Source of the DNA: Tanypteryx hageni
Taxonomy: Eukaryota; Arthropoda; Insecta; Odonata; Petaluridae
Length of the DNA: 64,000 nucleotides
Assembly (NCBI GenBank): GCA_028673005.1
Contig: CM054113.1
Coordinates: 42,784,117 to 42,848,116, forward strand
Direction of reading: 5' to 3'
Shown here: positions 47,601 to 59,400 of the stretch, piece after piece
Numbering within the stretch: position 1 is the stretch's first letter
How the letters are laid out: each line of letters opens with the position of its first letter
Position numbers and translations under genes: made by a program
The notes under the pieces: model-generated
Seen by the model: the letters and a program-made list of their open reading frames with translations, nothing else
What the model was told of the DNA's origin: nothing
The model's database searches: none

Positions 47601-47646
47601 ACTTCTCTGGATACCTCGCGTCAGGAGAACAGCACATAAAACTCAC
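41618..47646. other. Non-coding stretch with pyrimidine tracts
   Basis: Plus-strand pyrimidine-rich tracts lie at 42720-42880 and 43920-44160, and a GA run lies near 43470-43486. Two similar segments, TTCAGGTAAGGT at about 45013 and 46592, resemble splice donors but have no exon beside them. No gene recognised. Confidence 0.5.
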
Positions 47647-47709
47647 CGCGGTCGCCGTCTGGATCGTGAAATTTCCGAAAAAGAATAAAAATAATAAGAA
47701 AAGAAACAT
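47647..47709 (-). CDS. Candidate first coding exon: signal peptide followed by splice donor
   Basis: On the minus strand an ATG at 47709 (G at -3) opens 21 codons that look like a signal peptide. A hydrophobic core MFLFLLFLFFF is followed by GNFTIQTATA, whose A-x-A end suits signal-peptidase cleavage. It runs exactly into GCG|GTGAGT, a strong 5' splice site (phase 0). Upstream on the minus strand is a CpG-rich block (47710-48000) that could be 5' UTR or promoter. I cannot find the next exon. It cannot join directly to the Duox exon at 2870, because the phases differ. It may belong to Duox through an unseen exon, to another gene, or to none. Confidence 0.35.
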
Positions 47710-48000
47710 TTCCGAGATGTGAAGCACGCTCTTCGCCCTGCCATTGGAGAAGAGGAAGAAGAGTCGTGCCGAACGTCCGGCGCGCGGGAGAGAGCACGCT
47801 GGACGGACAAAGATCGAGGAGGAAGACTTTGAAGGGCGTGGTAGAGAGAGGAAGGTCCCGACGAAGTATCTTTTCTCTTCCGACGGACGAGGATGTCCCG
47901 ACACGCGACCTCACCACGCGCGCTGTAACGGCGGCACGCCCTCCATGTAAAAACGCCGTGCCTTTCGCAACTTCCCTGCCCATTAGCAGATCTGGTAGCT
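47710..48000 (-). promoter_or_regulatory. CpG-rich block upstream of the signal-peptide candidate
   Basis: The base composition changes sharply to GC- and CpG-rich, with several GCGCG and CGTCG strings. This creates overlapping frames on both strands (for example 47621-48097 minus and 47744-48116 plus) that I treat as compositional. It fits a 5' UTR or promoter for the exon at 47647-47709, but no TATA or initiator is clear. Confidence 0.25.
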
Positions 48001-51000
48001 TCGTCGAAGGATGTATATACGATTTGTTATTATTTGCAAGGTCGTGGATTAATTGCCACTTCTCGAGAATTTCGTCTGTACGAGTTATTTTCTCCATTTC
48101 TCTATTTTTCGAATAAACTCTCCGATCACGTGTCCAAAGATCGATATTATGAAATTTATTTAGAGAATTTATTCAAAATTCATTCATCATAGGATAAACA
48201 TTCTATGTGCATACATTACATATGATAAGTACCGTTTAATTCGATATAGGTAATATAAGGAAATTACTCCTTCGCCTTTTCAGTTTATTGGGATTATGAA
48301 AATAACATTTTTATCAATCGACTTACCATGAGAATAAATAAACTCAAAAATGTCCACAGAAACATAGCAGCTCTCCACTTTCAGAGACTAGGATTTATAT
48401 TCCCTCTGCAAGACGGAACACGCAAGAAACCAGGAGAGTGAGTCCCCTCAAAGTGGAACGAAAGACATTCGCCAGATCAACTTGTCCCTACATAAAAAAC
48501 ACCTTCCCACCTCCAAAATCTTTTAAAACATCAACAAGTTTTCCACAATATATACGTTTGCAAGGAAGAATTGAAATAAACGCGTTATATTACGAGCCCT
48601 TTTCAACTTTTCCCAGAGAATTGACCTATTTATCCGACAATTTTTTTGCCTAAGTGTAGTAGACTTCGTACACCTTTCTTTATTCTTATTTTGCTTGTCG
48701 AATCGAAGGATATTTTCCTCTTCCGCGCAGTTCTCTCGCAGCTGCGCTGTTAACTCAACCGAGCGGCGGAATACGCGATGATTTTTTACACTTGGCGGAA
48801 TATTTCCCGATAATGACTCAACTAAATGGTGTATGAAGGCAGACGTATTACACTTTTTATGCGAAGAAAAATGTCTCGTCTAATGGGAAGCATTCCCTTT
48901 CCGATAAAAAAGATCTAGCTTTAAAATTATTATTTTTATATGTAATAGTAAGATTATTACAACTCGCACAAAAAATACCTCAAGGATTGGAAAAGTCTCG
49001 ATATTTTTATGACGCGTTTTCCAATTAGTAACCATCGCCAAATAATTTGCGATTTTTCTTATGCAACATCAAATCTACAATATAGTTCATTGTACTTTGA
49101 TAATGTGAAATAATTGCGCGAGATGTTTTATCATCCAAATGTAGCGATTAATTGCTCTAGGTATCAGCACCGCTTCTACGAAAACCAATCTCAACTCCAT
49201 GTTGGTCGATTCTCATTTCAAGAAAACTTAACGTCTACATGCCACTTTCAGCCTAGACTAACATTGCACGTGTTTGCTGTTTTGTAATGCATCATCATCT
49301 TATTACACTACGAGGATGTCAAGGCTACAATAATCTCAATTACTAATATCTGCCAGAATCCTGTTATGTTTGGAATGCCGCCAGGCGGTGGAGTCATAAA
49401 ACACTGGCGTTCGGCCAGTCTACGACCTCATAAAAGCGGAACTTATTATTAATGAATCCAGCGAACATGTGAAATACTCTTTCTGCAAATGGAGCGGTTG
49501 ATCCAGCGGAGAATTCTCGCAATGATGGCCGCCCTTTTCGGAAGAAAGCTAAATGAGGACTTGGGCCATATAACGAGTTCGCCCGTCATTAAACCATTTG
49601 TGGACCCCTTATTATTTTTTCGACTCTCGATATTAATATCTAAATGACAGCCAATTCATCAATAACCGACGAAATTCAATTTCTGAGATGCTGATTGGCA
49701 AATCTTAAGACACACTATCAAATTCCGTTTTGAATAGCTTGATGTTTTCAAATAACGGACTATATTCGGGTATAACTGTATTCGATCGAGTTAACTAAAT
49801 CCTACTTAACAGTGATTCTAGAATATGCATCACTTTAAAGTAGGAAAACGCCCCGCGATTAATTCAACTTTGACTCTCAACATTAATTTAACTTTTAGAA
49901 CCTAACGCTATTTCGTAATTAGCTTAAATGTTTTGTATCTGAGATACTTGCGCGATTCCGAGAAAAATAAGCTGCCTTCTCTTCTCCTTTACTCCAGGCG
50001 CCGGGCACGTAACCCGTTAAGGGGACTAACAAATGAGGATCATGACTCGCCTAAAATCCATCACGCGTTTAAACTACGGGTCAGAGATACGATTAAACAC
50101 GTAGGTGCCACTTAAGTTTCTTAAAAATAATATCAAATAAGTCAAAGGCCTTTGTTTTGCTAGAGGCGATTTTGCACACACGACATATCGGGACAGTTAA
50201 ATAATGTATTATGTAAAATAAAACATTCCACCCGCGCCAAATCCCTATGTCGCGGCCGTATTCCATCCCGTGTGATCTCACGGTTTAGAGAAGCGTGTGA
50301 AATCATCCGATGCCATCGAGGTCAGCCGTAAGATCATATTGTTTGTCGGTATCTTAGTTACATCATACCAACTGGCTCGGTACTTGATTCGAACGTTTAG
50401 TGTCACCGAAATAAAAATAAAGCGAACAGTTTTTATTTGGCTGTTATTTTATAGCCGTAGCTGACGATGCGACATCTTAAAAAGGCATGCTTAAACTTGT
50501 TCGAAATTTTAGTTCTTGCAAATGAGGGGCTAAGCTCCGTAATAAAGCCTCGGTAATGTTCTTGCGTAGCTTCTTATAGCCAGGAGTTTATTTGATTTTT
50601 ATGAAAGAAATGGCACAGATTGCAAATATTTAAAGGAACAGATCAGTACGTGTATGGTATCTAATTTTACCAAGCTCTAAACCTAATGTCGACCCTCAAA
50701 TTTTAACTTGAATAAAATATTTTATTCCACGCCACTAGTATTCAAACCATCGATAAAATAACAAAACTGAATTTTTTCAGTTCACAAACAAGGCCAATTA
50801 ATTGAAAAACGAAATATTGACCCTAAAAACTATTCTGATACCACAAGGATTTAGAAAAATTACACCTCACGACAGAACAATACTTGCTATTTACTATGTA
50901 TTATAATAGCTATTCTTTGCTGAATGAACTTAAGAGTCCATTTAACGCTAGGCAAAAAAGCTATAAATAGATGCAGGCATTGGAATGGAACCTTATCCCT

Positions 51001-54000
51001 TCCAAGGCGAGTGGTACCCCAGTGCTATTATTACAACACCTTCGAACAACTAACGTAACCACACTCCAGAGAATAAGCAGAAATACACAACTGCCCAGAG
51101 AATAAACAGAAAGACAACCTCCCATGTCAAAAGTTGACGAACGACAACGGGTCGACACAGTTTCCTTTAGTGAGCACTATCATAACCTGAAGATATCATG
51201 TTAACGCAAAATATACGCCATGCGTGTGAATTGAGGAATCTTGAGTGCGTATGAGTGCAAACTGGCAAGGGTAAATCGCGATATCTGGAACGGTCTTCGA
51301 GTTTGAAACGGGTCCCGTCCAGTCGGCACCCGATTTTCCAAGACGTGTCTACTTTCTCGCCAGACTCCTCCAAGGAAACAAACACGCGCACACAGAACTA
51401 CGGAATGGGAGGATAAAGATCTCCCCCACCCACGCATTACGCTCGCTTTCCGCTTTCATGGGGATTTCTACGCCACCGCTCTCGGGCAAGGAAGTGTGAT
51501 GCAAAGAAAAGAGCAGGTGAGAAGAGAAGGGAGAGATTTCGCTCGAGGGAAACGCCACCAGCGATCCTCTTGCCGCCGAGACAGCGGTCAAGTGGCAAGA
51601 ATGAAATGATGGGAAGAAATCATGTGAAATTACCTCTCTTTTATCTCCGTGGGACCGGGTTTACAAGGAGTAATCGCGGTCGCTCTGTGGATTATTCCCC
51701 TCATTAGTGCCTCACCTCGGTTGCGTTAAGATTTTTTAAAATTCGCATTACGATATCAAACAAAGATTTCTCAACTCCATTCAGGGTATTCAACTGCCTC
51801 GACGGCACATCATCATCGTTCTCTTTAGCATGATCAATAGTTTAAACATTTGTAACCGTAAACTTGTTAGTATTTTCACGTTTATTGTGTGCATGGTGAT
51901 ATTCCATATTAAAATTTCCCTAAGCATTGTTTGATTTCAAATTTTGAAAATTATATTTGAATATAGTTTATATATTAAGACATATTAAGTTTTAAATAAA
52001 GATAACGCCAGATAAGTCTTCAAAATATGATGGAAGACTACCCCGTTTCTGTCAGGAAGATAGTAACAATTAATCGTTGTGTTTTTCTACGAAATTCTTT
52101 TTGTAACATAAGTAATGGAACATTCCCACTATCACAAAATAAGGGATAGTTCCGCAAAAATAATTCTACTCGTTAACGCTAGAACGGTCTCCCGAATTTT
52201 TAGAATTTAGTCTTAAAAGCAAATGAGAATGATACACGAATTCCTTTCTGCAGATTAGCTTCATTGACGCACCCACAGCTTGGCTAACTTTTGCATTGTA
52301 CATAATTTTTTGGAGCGGAGATTAGTGACAGTAAATTCTGTCTTTCAACATGCGAATGCTTCTTCATTAATACTATAACAATGAAATCATTAATAATTCA
52401 AGAAAAATTATAGGAGCACGTTAGTGTTGGACTTTTAATAAAATATGTACGCCGAAATAAAAAAAGGAATTTCTTGCGAGACTTCATCTCAAGATAACGG
52501 GAATCCAAACGATACTTTAAGGATTCAAAATTGATGTGACAATACGGTAAATGAACCTCAGCAGAAATTTCTCAGAACGAAAAATCCACATCGGTTTCGT
52601 AGAAAGTATAAATAGGCATCACGTCACGACACTTCTGCCCATCGAAAGGAATGCTAAAAAAATTTTAAATCATATTTTTCAATGATTCCGTATTAACTCA
52701 AAATATTTCCACTATATTTGGCGCACTAATTATTTTTGTATTTTACTCTACCTACTTAGCGGCGAACATTACTATAACGACTAACCATGTTGACAAACCA
52801 AGTCTCTCTAATAGCCATAAAAACGTTGGTTAATTGAAGAGGCATAGTTTGTCACTTTGATTTCAGCCATGAAGCCGAGCTCGATAATTTTATTAGGAGC
52901 CTAATCATGCATTCGAATGTCATTATCGTTGATGGCTACAATCCTTGCGTGAGCGCATGCAGAAAGCAAACATTTTTTAGGGGCCTAATTAATATATAGA
53001 CGAGATATTCCGTACCTTTCCTTAAAACACTACGGAAGAGTCACCTACGTGAAAAATTCCCCGCTCATCTTGCGTGACCGCACAAAGGTCGTCAAAAAAA
53101 AGCGCGAAAATTACGCAAGAAAATACAAAGAGTTTCACCTGCACGAAGAGGAAGAAGGCGAGTTTTCGAACCTTTGTTGCTACCACGCGAGAATGACACT
53201 TTATACTATAACGCAGTGTTTTCTAATCTTTTTCTGATGACGACACCTTAACCCACGTATCAAAATTAACGTGACATCCCCATCCTCCATTTTTCCATTT
53301 TGTATGTTAAAAATTATTAAAAATGTGTTAAATTTGTGCACTAGAAGAGACCGACAGGGTATGTAATACTACAGTGCATGGTGAGTTTACAATCACTAAC
53401 TGATTAAAGAGCCGCAGGTGGCTGAATCCTGAGGCAACGTGTTATGATATAAATTTTATAATATAGCAAAAAACTTTTGTTTGTATTAGTACTGGGGTTT
53501 TGTTTCTTTGTTTAGTTTTAATGTTACTGATAGTCACAGATTTTCATATATTTTTTACGCAGTTTTGCTTTGTTTTCACCGTAGGAATTATATGTACTTT
53601 AAATTCATATTTTCTTGCACATTTTGAGTACATCTCACGCACAGCTCATTGCGCGTAGCAATACACTGTGTCCCGTCAAGTAGTTCGGAATAGATTGTTC
53701 TAACGATACCACACGCGTCTAACGGGCGAGAAAGAAATTCCTGCTTCCTTGCTATTGTGGCAGGTTATGGCTGCGTCTTAAGAGAAATCGTCTACTTCAC
53801 GCATAGAGAACAAAGTCGAAAGGCTTTCCAAAAAAGTGTGCTGTCGAAATTAATCGGATTTTAGGACGACGTACCGAACCGGCGAGTATCAATCGGGATC
53901 TTTAACGGACAAATAAAAATCCGATTCCGTTCGCGATAATTTTTTCGTGGAATTTCGACTAATACCTGCCTACGCACGACTTGCCATTTGAAGGTAATTG

Positions 54001-54505
54001 AGATCTTAATTACGCAGGACACAGATTAGCAACATTTTAGCTCGAGACTACCACCATTCCAACATTAAACGCGACAGCTGACATCGATAATTATTTACCC
54101 TTAAAATGGGTAAAAAGCGTAACGAACGACTCGTTTTTTGCTTGAGAATTGGAAAGCGGTCGACAATATCACGAAAACTCGAAAATCAAGATGAATTTTT
54201 GCGCAGTGGCAAGATGAACTGCCAGTGCCATACGGCGACTCCGAAACAGCATTCGAGAAATCAAGCCGTCGAGAACGAACACAAGGCCTTACGCATTCTG
54301 ATGAAGAAATCTCATGCCGGCCGAATTCCTCCGAAAGGAGCGCAAATTCATCATCTACTTAAAATGATTCATGAAAAACACAGCGCATGCTCACGCAAGG
54401 GAGCGATCCGATACACCAACTAACTGCAAGCGCCAAAAGAAAATTTATGATTACTTTCGACCGAGAGATCCCGCAAAACTTCCAACCATTCCGAAATCGA
54501 GGAAA
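48001..54505. other. Non-coding stretch
   Basis: AT-rich, with no coding domain, RNA gene or clear transposon ends recognised. Two small adjacent inverted repeats occur at 49378-49419 (CCGCC/GGCGG and ACTGGC/GCCAGT). The 105-codon frame at 54106-54423 is unrecognised. Confidence 0.5.
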
Positions 54506-54710
54506 CAATGGACGTATCATGATAAAATACTAAGGCAAACGCCAATTTACCATACAGGGGTTATAGAAGTCAAATATTAATAAACGAAAAGGTAATGTTT
54601 GTAAATTTGTATTTGATGTTTTCTTAACCTCTTGCTTTTCTATAACGTCGGTATGGCAGATATACGATTCCCTTAAAATTTCATCGTTTAACACTGACGT
54701 ATAATTTGCG
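54506..54710. repeat. Diverged inverted repeat, possible MITE
   Basis: CCATACAGGGGTTATAGAAG (about 54550-54569) is mirrored by the reverse complement of 54635-54657 (GCCATACCGACGTTATAGAA), and weaker similarity extends outward on both sides (ATGATAAAATACTAAGGC against ATGAAATTTTAAGGGAA). Arms are about 60 bp around an AT-rich centre. No target duplication is seen, so the element class is unknown. Confidence 0.45.
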
Positions 54711-55162
54711 TAAGAAACTCGTTTCTTTAAAAATAAGCTATCTCGTAGTGCATGGCGCGACCTAAAAATCACAAGAAAATTGCATTTTATGTTATGAAAA
54801 TTTTCATAAAAAATTCTAAGATTTAAGGTACGGATTTTTTAATTCATCTACATCCACGAAATATTTGCTCCAGTCTTTATCGACAAACTCGATTAACGGG
54901 ATTGTGCGTTAAAATTTTCTGCGAAACTTGAGCCGACTTCGGTCTCGTTCAGGTGTTTGCGCTCCAAGTAAGGAAAACTCGACAATTTCGCCTCGAAACG
55001 CGTTGCCCGCGGGCAACCACCGTGCCAATTACGCCACGATGAATTAAATCGCGGAGTAAAAGAACCCCGCGGTTAGTTGGCAATATTAGCCGATTGCATC
55101 GAAAAGTACTTTTGTGCTCGAACCATAACACCACTCCGCAAGATATGCATTTGTGCGCGTGT

Positions 55163-55178
55163 GTATGTATGTATGTAT
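55163..55178. repeat. (GTAT)n microsatellite
   Basis: Four GTAT units flanked by related GTGT and ATAT sequence. Confidence 0.85.
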
Positions 55179-56414
55179 ATAGAAATAGAGAGAGAAACTA
55201 AGTGAAATTTCGGCAACGTACGAATCCCCTCCACCCCACAATTCTCTCACTCTCCCACGAACACTCCCATAACTCCCGACAGCACCACCACCATAACCGT
55301 TTTGAAATTCGCCGTCCTGTAACGCGCCCAGTCATTCACGACTCCTTTCTCCTCCTTCCATAAGACACCACCTCGCTTCGTTCTCGCAAGTTTCCCACCG
55401 AGGTGAAAAAACACGACAGAGCGGCGATGACCACTGACTGCCACCGTAAATCTCCGAATTCACTTTCTTCCCCTGCCTCCTGTCGGGGGCCATCCCACAT
55501 CCTCTCCTCTCTAACACTGCTGCTCTCCTCTTATGTCCATAACCGATTCGCCCACCCGTTCCATTTCTCCGGGAAAAGGCGCGAGACGGCGTTAGTTACG
55601 CCATGCGTTTTGCTTTTCCTTAAGAGGGCTCTCTCTCTCCTACCCTAAACGAACCAGTTCCACACGAGTGATAGCGGCGTATTAAAAGGGGATGGGGAGG
55701 TATGAGGAGTGGGGAGAGGGTCAAGCCCAGTGTGACCCAAGGGTTGAGTGAAAGGATTAAGAGGAAAGGCGAGGAGCCGGACGGGAGGAGGGAAAACAGA
55801 TGGAGAACGAGACTAAAATGCACGACGCAATCGTTTTAGAGAGAAATTGCATACGCAGAAGGTTCTGTTGACCTGCCCCTAAATGATACACCGCGCGTCC
55901 CACTGAAAAGGGAATGCTCGTGTCTATCCAAATATTATCTAATGTAAATGCCATATTTGGTAAATACGATTCTGGTATAGTCTATTTACCGTTAGCCTCT
56001 ATCGCAAATGCTATATAGATGAGAAACATTATATGCCTCGTAAAAATTAATCGTATCTCAAATTTTCATTCTTGCAATCAGATGGTATGCGACAATAATA
56101 AAACGTTCATACAAATCTCGTAAATTTTTTTCTAGTTTGGCAACTTTTGACAGTTACTTGTGGAATAAAACAGCCTTCCAGGTCGCAATTGCGAAAATAT
56201 TTAACCAGTGATATTTTCTGTCGATTTAAGATAGATTTTTTGCGATTACAGCTCGTTTTGTAGGTCCAGTTTTTCTTCGATGATAAAATAAGATTTAGTG
56301 CTAAGTTCTAAAAAACGAAAGCTGTGTTAATACCACCGTATACTTTGCTGTTTATAATAATACAGCTCTTATACCATCTATATTTATTAAATTTTTGGCG
56401 AGATACAAAAAATC

Positions 56415-56429
56415 GGGGGGGGGGGGGGG
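56415..56429. repeat. Homopolymer of 15 G
   Basis: Fifteen consecutive G on the plus strand, embedded in AT-rich DNA. Its length may not be reliable, because such runs are prone to sequencing error. Confidence 0.9.
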
Positions 56430-59400
56430 TGCGCACAGGTCGAATAAAAAACCACAGGGAGCAATAAAATACAGACATGATTTAATTGGAAGAATGTATT
56501 TGACCATTAAAGGTGTAAAAGCCTCGGGACGTGCCCAGCGTAATAAACTTCTGAATCGAAGTGGGCGAGACGGAAAAACAGGTGCCGAAAAAAGAAAGGC
56601 AGGTTCGGCAAATTTTGAAGAGGGAATTGCATGGGAAAGTACTTCGAGGAACGCATATGGGATGGAAAATAAGGTAAGAGGTATAGAATTATCCAGCTGA
56701 AAAAGACTCGAACCGTGAATTAAAAAATATTTACAAGCGGAGTTTGTCCCGTAAATGAGGCACAAAATAATTTTCAGCAATTTAATTGGTGTAACAAAAA
56801 TTCAATAAGATCCAGCCGAGCTAATTTTTGATGTCTTAACACTAAGTCCACAACCATTTTGCCACAATATATTAACTATTCTACTTTAACTGCTCCTCAG
56901 TGCCTTAAAGGCTTGTGCGAAAGGTTGGATATTAGCACTCATTTTTAGTTATGGCGGTTTATGTAAACATATTTAAAATAGGATACTGGAATATATTTGT
57001 CATGCAAGCATTCATTTATAAAACACCCTCGCCTTATCGAATGGTGATTAAACACAACGTTAGCTTAAAAGTATCTGAATGGAATCCTTAACTATTACAG
57101 AACATTGCAATGTAAAACACTCATTTACAGTTTTCATAGTGATATAGCAGAAACTATTTTGCAACTGGGGCCCTAACCCAGTCTTTTCGATGGATAAGAG
57201 TCGATTCAAATTTTCTGCGAGTATCCTATTTCATGGTGTTTCCATTTTCTCGGTTGATTATACCGCAACTTTTGTAATGGTCAGGAATTTCTATTCTTAC
57301 CCCGTTCGCATTCTTGGACAGGTTGAATTTACCCGTTCACAATGGTTGGTAGACTCCGGAATTTTCTTCGACTTTTTTAACCGCCTTATTGGATTCGCAT
57401 TAATTCCTCGAGGATGCATGCTTCGTCCCACACTGACTCCATTCCTTTACTCCGCTACCAAATACGACGGATATTATCCGTGAATACGATGCAATCATCA
57501 TGTCTGAATCAATACTAACCGATCTCGTAACTTAGGGAACCATAGAAACATTCTTCAAATTAAATTTTTCCTCGAACTCGTTAATTGGATTCGGCCCCTG
57601 TCCGCGCCGCATTATTTAACGATCATTGGCGCTGGATTGCGCAGAGCCTTAGATCGACATTGGTGGGCGTGGCGGATAGGCGTAATAGACTCACTGCGTG
57701 CGTGGAGACAACCCAATTGGCGATTACAATAAATGTATAGCAACACTACAGGCCAAGGTCCTATTGTCGCCCAAGACGGAGCGATAAAATTTTCCGCAAT
57801 TGCACTGAACCCTTAAGCTTTTAATAAATTAACCTCGTGCATGCTATAACGCAAGAGTCGTGAAAGCCGTTAGCGGGCAATAAGCTTTATTATGCAAGCT
57901 GCAATAAACGTTTACACGTGATAATTTCATTTGTTTTATGCTGTTAATAAATCTTTACAGAACGAGCGTATAAAAGTCGCATTTTACGTCTGCTTTAACT
58001 ATTTACAAGCCAAAATATAACTGGATTCTCAGGTTACGCGCTTTTGTAATATTTCTTGAAATATTTCGACTTCCTTGTTCAACTGTAGTCTACATTTGGA
58101 TAAGCTTAATTACTGCCTACATCCTGTCAGGAGCTTCATCCGTGAATTAAGAACAAACTATACGAAATACTACATTAGTGTTCATTCAAATAAATCAGAT
58201 ACACTATAATATCTTAATTTGTAGACACGACGCTGTGTATCTTTGGTTATGAAATAAATGCCCTGAAATATTACCCTCAGCGTTAATTCTCCCAATAAAT
58301 TAAAATCAGCTTTCCCGATACTATAAATATCGAAAATAAGTTGTACAAAAAAAAACAGAACTCGTGACGCCAAGCAAGTGAATTAAATCAATTCAGCGTC
58401 AACCAGGCCATTGCGCGAGTACGTGTTACACGTAAGAGCAAAAAAGGACCGGCTAGCTTTATAACTCTCGCGGTCGGACACAAATCAAGCCCACGCCATG
58501 CATAGGCGAACCCAACTCGCCGATCATATTAAGCTCCCCTCTCTATCGGGCCTACGGTTTAATACCTTGCACGTAACGCTTACTTTTCCCGTTTTTATTT
58601 TCTTTTAAATATAAACGCGAATTGGAAAGGAGGCGACCGTGGCCCATTTTATGACTAATGAGTTCGACAATTGCATAGGAATGGGAAACTACTCGGCCGG
58701 AGATGAAACACGCCGAGATGGTACAATACCACCTATCTCTGTGAATGGTGATTCAAGAGATTAAACCGCCGAAATTACCGAATGCCCATCTACGCCTTGG
58801 TGATTGAGGAGAGCGAGGCTATTTCGGGTTACGATAAGACCAACTCACGCCAAATCGAACGCACCTTCCCTTGCACCTGCCTCGATAGCAGACATCTCCA
58901 ACTCCCAGCGTGCCTCGGAGTGCTCGACAGTCGATGGGTGGGCGACTTATGTGGAGTAGGACAAGTGGAAGCCGAGAGCGAGACATGGAGGGGTATTACA
59001 TCGATAACAATCCTCTTGGGGTAAGGTTAATAGCTGAGGTTGCCCTCCATTTTGTCACGATACATTATATTGTCACAAATGAACGAGGCAGATGGCGGAG
59101 ACTTAAGGCTTGCACCAGCCTGGGACATGTTTGATATCGTGACTATCAAAATTACTTCAGTCCTAAATATACTAAAGTTACATAATTATGCTCCAAGATT
59201 AAATAATGATTATCATCAAAACATCACAACCAGTTCGTATTGGTTCCGAGGCTTAAAAATGAGCAAAACGAATTTTCCATCTAAATATGTTACATTTTTT
59301 AATACCTTAATGGATAAAATCTATCTATTAACAATATTAGTACACAAAAGAGCCGATCGAATCAAGCATATGAACTACAGTTCATCCACTCGATAACTTC

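Noticed and set aside
47410..48116. Long frames of 116-164 codons on both strands
   Set aside because: CpG-rich composition opens frames on both strands. Only the short signal-peptide segment with its donor was kept.
54371..54772. Similar peptides (ILR...YHTGVIE and ILR...CHTDVIE) on opposite strands
   Set aside because: The likeness follows from the DNA-level inverted repeat; the frames are short and have no domain.
54841..54860. CATCTACATCC as the tail of a second LINE on the minus strand
   Set aside because: The 3' UTR hairpin sequence of the LINE is absent next to it.
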